Source of the DNA: Prolixibacteraceae bacterium
GTDB lineage: Bacteria; Bacteroidota; Bacteroidia; Bacteroidales; Prolixibacteraceae
Assembly (NCBI GenBank): GCA_003516705.1
Contig: DPCJ01000107.1
Span: 10,808 to 34,613 of the forward strand
Reading direction: 5' to 3'
Length of the DNA stretch: 23,806 bases
In this document: positions 22,080 through 23,806 of the stretch, one piece after another
How the letters are laid out: each line of letters opens with the position of its first letter
Position numbering within the stretch: the first letter of the stretch is position 1
Made by a program: the position numbers and the translations under genes
Notes under the pieces: model-generated
What the model saw: only the letters and a program-made list of their open reading frames with translations
What the model was told of the DNA's origin: nothing
Databases searched by the model: none

Positions 22080-23806
22080 CTAAAACCTCACCACCACTGA
22101 GCCAACGAAATTAACGCCTGGCGAAACTATTCCGGAAGAATAACTCCGGTAGCGATTATCGGTTATATTTTCCACTCCGGCGGTGAATGTAACTTTCTGG
22201 TTTAATGCGTAACTGCTTTTCAGGTTGAGTGTCCACCATGCAGGCGAATAAGGATTTCCGTTTTCATCGGGCAGATACAAATGCGGCTTGTCCTGTTCGT
22301 CGGGCGCCAGTTCGTCGAAATCAAGTTTGCCGCTGTAATCGGCATACAAATCAACAAAAAGCTTGTTTTTTTCGTAAATCAGGTGCGAGCTGCCAAACGT
22401 TGGCGGAACATGGCGCACCGGGAAACCCTCAGCATCTTCGCCCTGCGTAAAAGTAATGTCGTGACGGGTACGCAGTTCGCGGGTTAAAAGGTATTCCACC
22501 GACAGACTGGCACCATAAATGGTTGCCGATTCTGCATTTACAAGCGCCTCAATTTTACTCATTGTGCCGTCGTACATCATCGAATCCTGACCGTTCAACG
22601 TAAAATCGCGGCGAACCATTGCATTTTTCAATCGTGTGTAAAAACCCGTCAGTTCTATCCGTGCTTTCTGGTTGTAGTTACGAACGATATCCAGTTCGAA
22701 ATTTCGGGCATATTCAGGTTTGAGTCCGGGATTGGGCACCACTACATTTCCTGGCTCCGAATCAAAAACACGTGCCACATCGTCGATGTTTGGCGAACGA
22801 AACCCACTTGAAACATGCAGGTTTACCTGCCAGTTTTGCGTTGGATGCCAAACCATTCCAACATTGCCGTTCAACGCGCTGTTGTTTATATCGAATCCCG
22901 TAAACGGAAAATTGTAATACTTGTTATCAAACAATCCTTTGAGGTGGGTAAAAGTATAACGCGCACCTGCCTGAAAAATCAGTTTTTCGTTTAACAAATA
23001 TTTATACGAAACATAGCCGGCCACACTTTCATACACCGAACCGTCGGGGTAACGCGGCGCAATTGCAACTGTTTCATCGTCGGACAATTCGCGTGCAATC
23101 CCTTCAGAATGAACCAGATTAAAATAAAACTCAGTACCGTAAAACAGTTCGCTTTTCTTATCAAACTGTTTGTCAAAATCGGCATTAAACGAGAAAATAT
23201 CCACAGTTTCTGTCCGCTCATTTCGCGTTGGTTTGGTGAGTTTTCTATCATTCCTGCTTTCATTAAATTGCTGGTAACCGGCCAGCAGGTTCATTTTGTC
23301 AAACAACCTGTTCTTTTTACTGTACTGCAACTGCCCCGAGAAAAGGCTCCATATTTGAGGTCCGTAATACCATTCGGCATAAACAAGTTTATCGTTTTTG
23401 TATTCAATGAGCCTGTCGTAACGTGGAATATTGCCCACGTGCGAATGATGTGCGTTCAATAACAAATCCAGATTTTCACCGGGGCGATAGCGCAGTTTTC
23501 CCAAAAAATTAAATTGATTATAGCCCGTGTATCTCTGTAATTCCGGGTTTGCATTGGTTATCATTTCATCGGTTCCGGTAAAAAATTTGTCTATAACATA
23601 TTCAGGGCGAAGATATTCATCGGGACCGTGGCTTCCCATACGCAGGTCGCCGAACCCGGTGAAAGTGGCATTAACCACAGCAGCCCATTTTTTCGAACCG
23701 AAATTGTATGATACGTTGGCTGTTTTTTCAAAATTAGCGCTTGAAAAACGGGTGAAAAACTTTCCTGAATGTTCGTTGTCCGAGGTTGTTGTAAGTTTGG
23801 GTTTCA
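22080..23806 (-). CDS. TonB-dependent receptor, C-terminal part (partial)
   Basis: The frame is open from the right window edge to the TAG at 22080, giving about 575 residues of outer-membrane barrel; signal peptide and plug lie outside. The start-like GTG at 23678 is internal, because coding continues upstream (FFTRFSSANFEKTANVSYNF, shown in part). The barrel has the boxes FRSPNIDDV and NPGLKPEYA, which correspond to the FRAP and NPNL boxes of heme and related receptors, but the His usually found between them in heme receptors is not seen. The chain closes GVENITDNRYRSYSSG and FVGSVVVRF, with the terminal Phe. A heme, cobalamin or siderophore-type ligand is plausible; I do not assign one. 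Confidence 0.93.
   Translation of the reverse strand, partial: KPKLTTTSDNEHSGKFFTRFSSANFEKTANVSYNFGSKKWAAVVNATFTGFGDLRMGSHGPDEYLRPEYVIDKFFTGTDEMITNANPELQRYTGYNQFNFLGKLRYRPGENLDLLLNAHHSHVGNIPRYDRLIEYKNDKLVYAEWYYGPQIWSLFSGQLQYSKKNRLFDKMNLLAGYQQFNESRNDRKLTKPTRNERTETVDIFSFNADFDKQFDKKSELFYGTEFYFNLVHSEGIARELSDDETVAIAPRYPDGSVYESVAGYVSYKYLLNEKLIFQAGARYTFTHLKGLFDNKYYNFPFTGFDINNSALNGNVGMVWHPTQNWQVNLHVSSGFRSPNIDDVARVFDSEPGNVVVPNPGLKPEYARNFELDIVRNYNQKARIELTGFYTRLKNAMVRRDFTLNGQDSMMYDGTMSKIEALVNAESATIYGASLSVEYLLTRELRTRHDITFTQGEDAEGFPVRHVPPTFGSSHLIYEKNKLFVDLYADYSGKLDFDELAPDEQDKPHLYLPDENGNPYSPAWWTLNLKSSYALNQKVTFTAGVENITDNRYRSYSSGIVSPGVNFVGSVVVRF

Noticed and set aside
23678..23806. GTG at 23678 as the start of the right-hand receptor
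   Set aside because: The same frame stays open and receptor-like to the window edge, so the GTG is an internal Val codon of a gene cut by the window.

Overview
The window looks like a chromosomal stretch from a Bacteroidota bacterium, probably class Bacteroidia. The Marinilabiliales/Prolixibacteraceae group is my guess from general protein character and is not proven. The signs are large outer-membrane TonB-dependent receptors (one with an N-terminal carboxypeptidase-regulatory-like domain), secreted GH2 and GH29 glycosidases, almost no Shine-Dalgarno sequences, and promoters of the Bacteroidota type (TTG, about 18-21 bases, then TAnnTTTG). The clearest promoters lie before the tRNA-Gly gene and before the putative porin. 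Most genes are on the minus strand. No phage, insertion sequence, CRISPR array or plasmid function was seen.

Layout. 1-2699: a GH2 beta-galactosidase-like enzyme followed, one base later, by a Qnr-like pentapeptide-repeat protein that runs off the left edge. 2822-3280: a secreted YCII-domain protein. 3440-4186: a plus-strand YafK-type L,D-transpeptidase. 4194-9506: a minus-strand run that reads, in transcription order, putative porin, GH29 alpha-L-fucosidase, SH3/NlpC-P60 peptidase (YkfC-like), and a large lipoprotein with a transglutaminase-like Cys/His/Asp set. 9616-11022: a ModF-like double ABC ATPase that overlaps tail-to-tail a cyclophilin lipoprotein (11016-11885). 11942-12013: tRNA-Gly(CCC) with its own promoter and terminator. 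12046-13797: an AT-rich patch with small uncharacterised genes. 13798-15408: a GT-C (family 39-like) membrane glycosyltransferase. 15490-17775: a dipeptidyl-peptidase IV-type S9 peptidase, separated by a palindromic hairpin from a convergent TonB-dependent receptor (17823-20396). 20481-21603: a membrane protein overlapping an AlkA-like DNA glycosylase. 21604-22079: a non-coding, repeat-rich gap. 22080 to the right edge: a second TonB-dependent receptor, truncated by the window.

How the genes may work together. The L,D-transpeptidase, the NlpC/P60 peptidase and the Cys/His/Asp lipoprotein form a plausible cell-wall making, cleaving and recycling neighbourhood. The glycosidases, DPP IV, porin and TonB receptors fit a scavenger of glycans, peptides and metal or cofactor complexes, but there is no SusD and so no classical polysaccharide utilisation locus. 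The least explained parts are the transglutaminase-like lipoprotein, the orphan ModF with a degenerate first ATP site, the small genes behind the tRNA, and the repeat and palindrome cluster between the glycosylase and the right-hand receptor.
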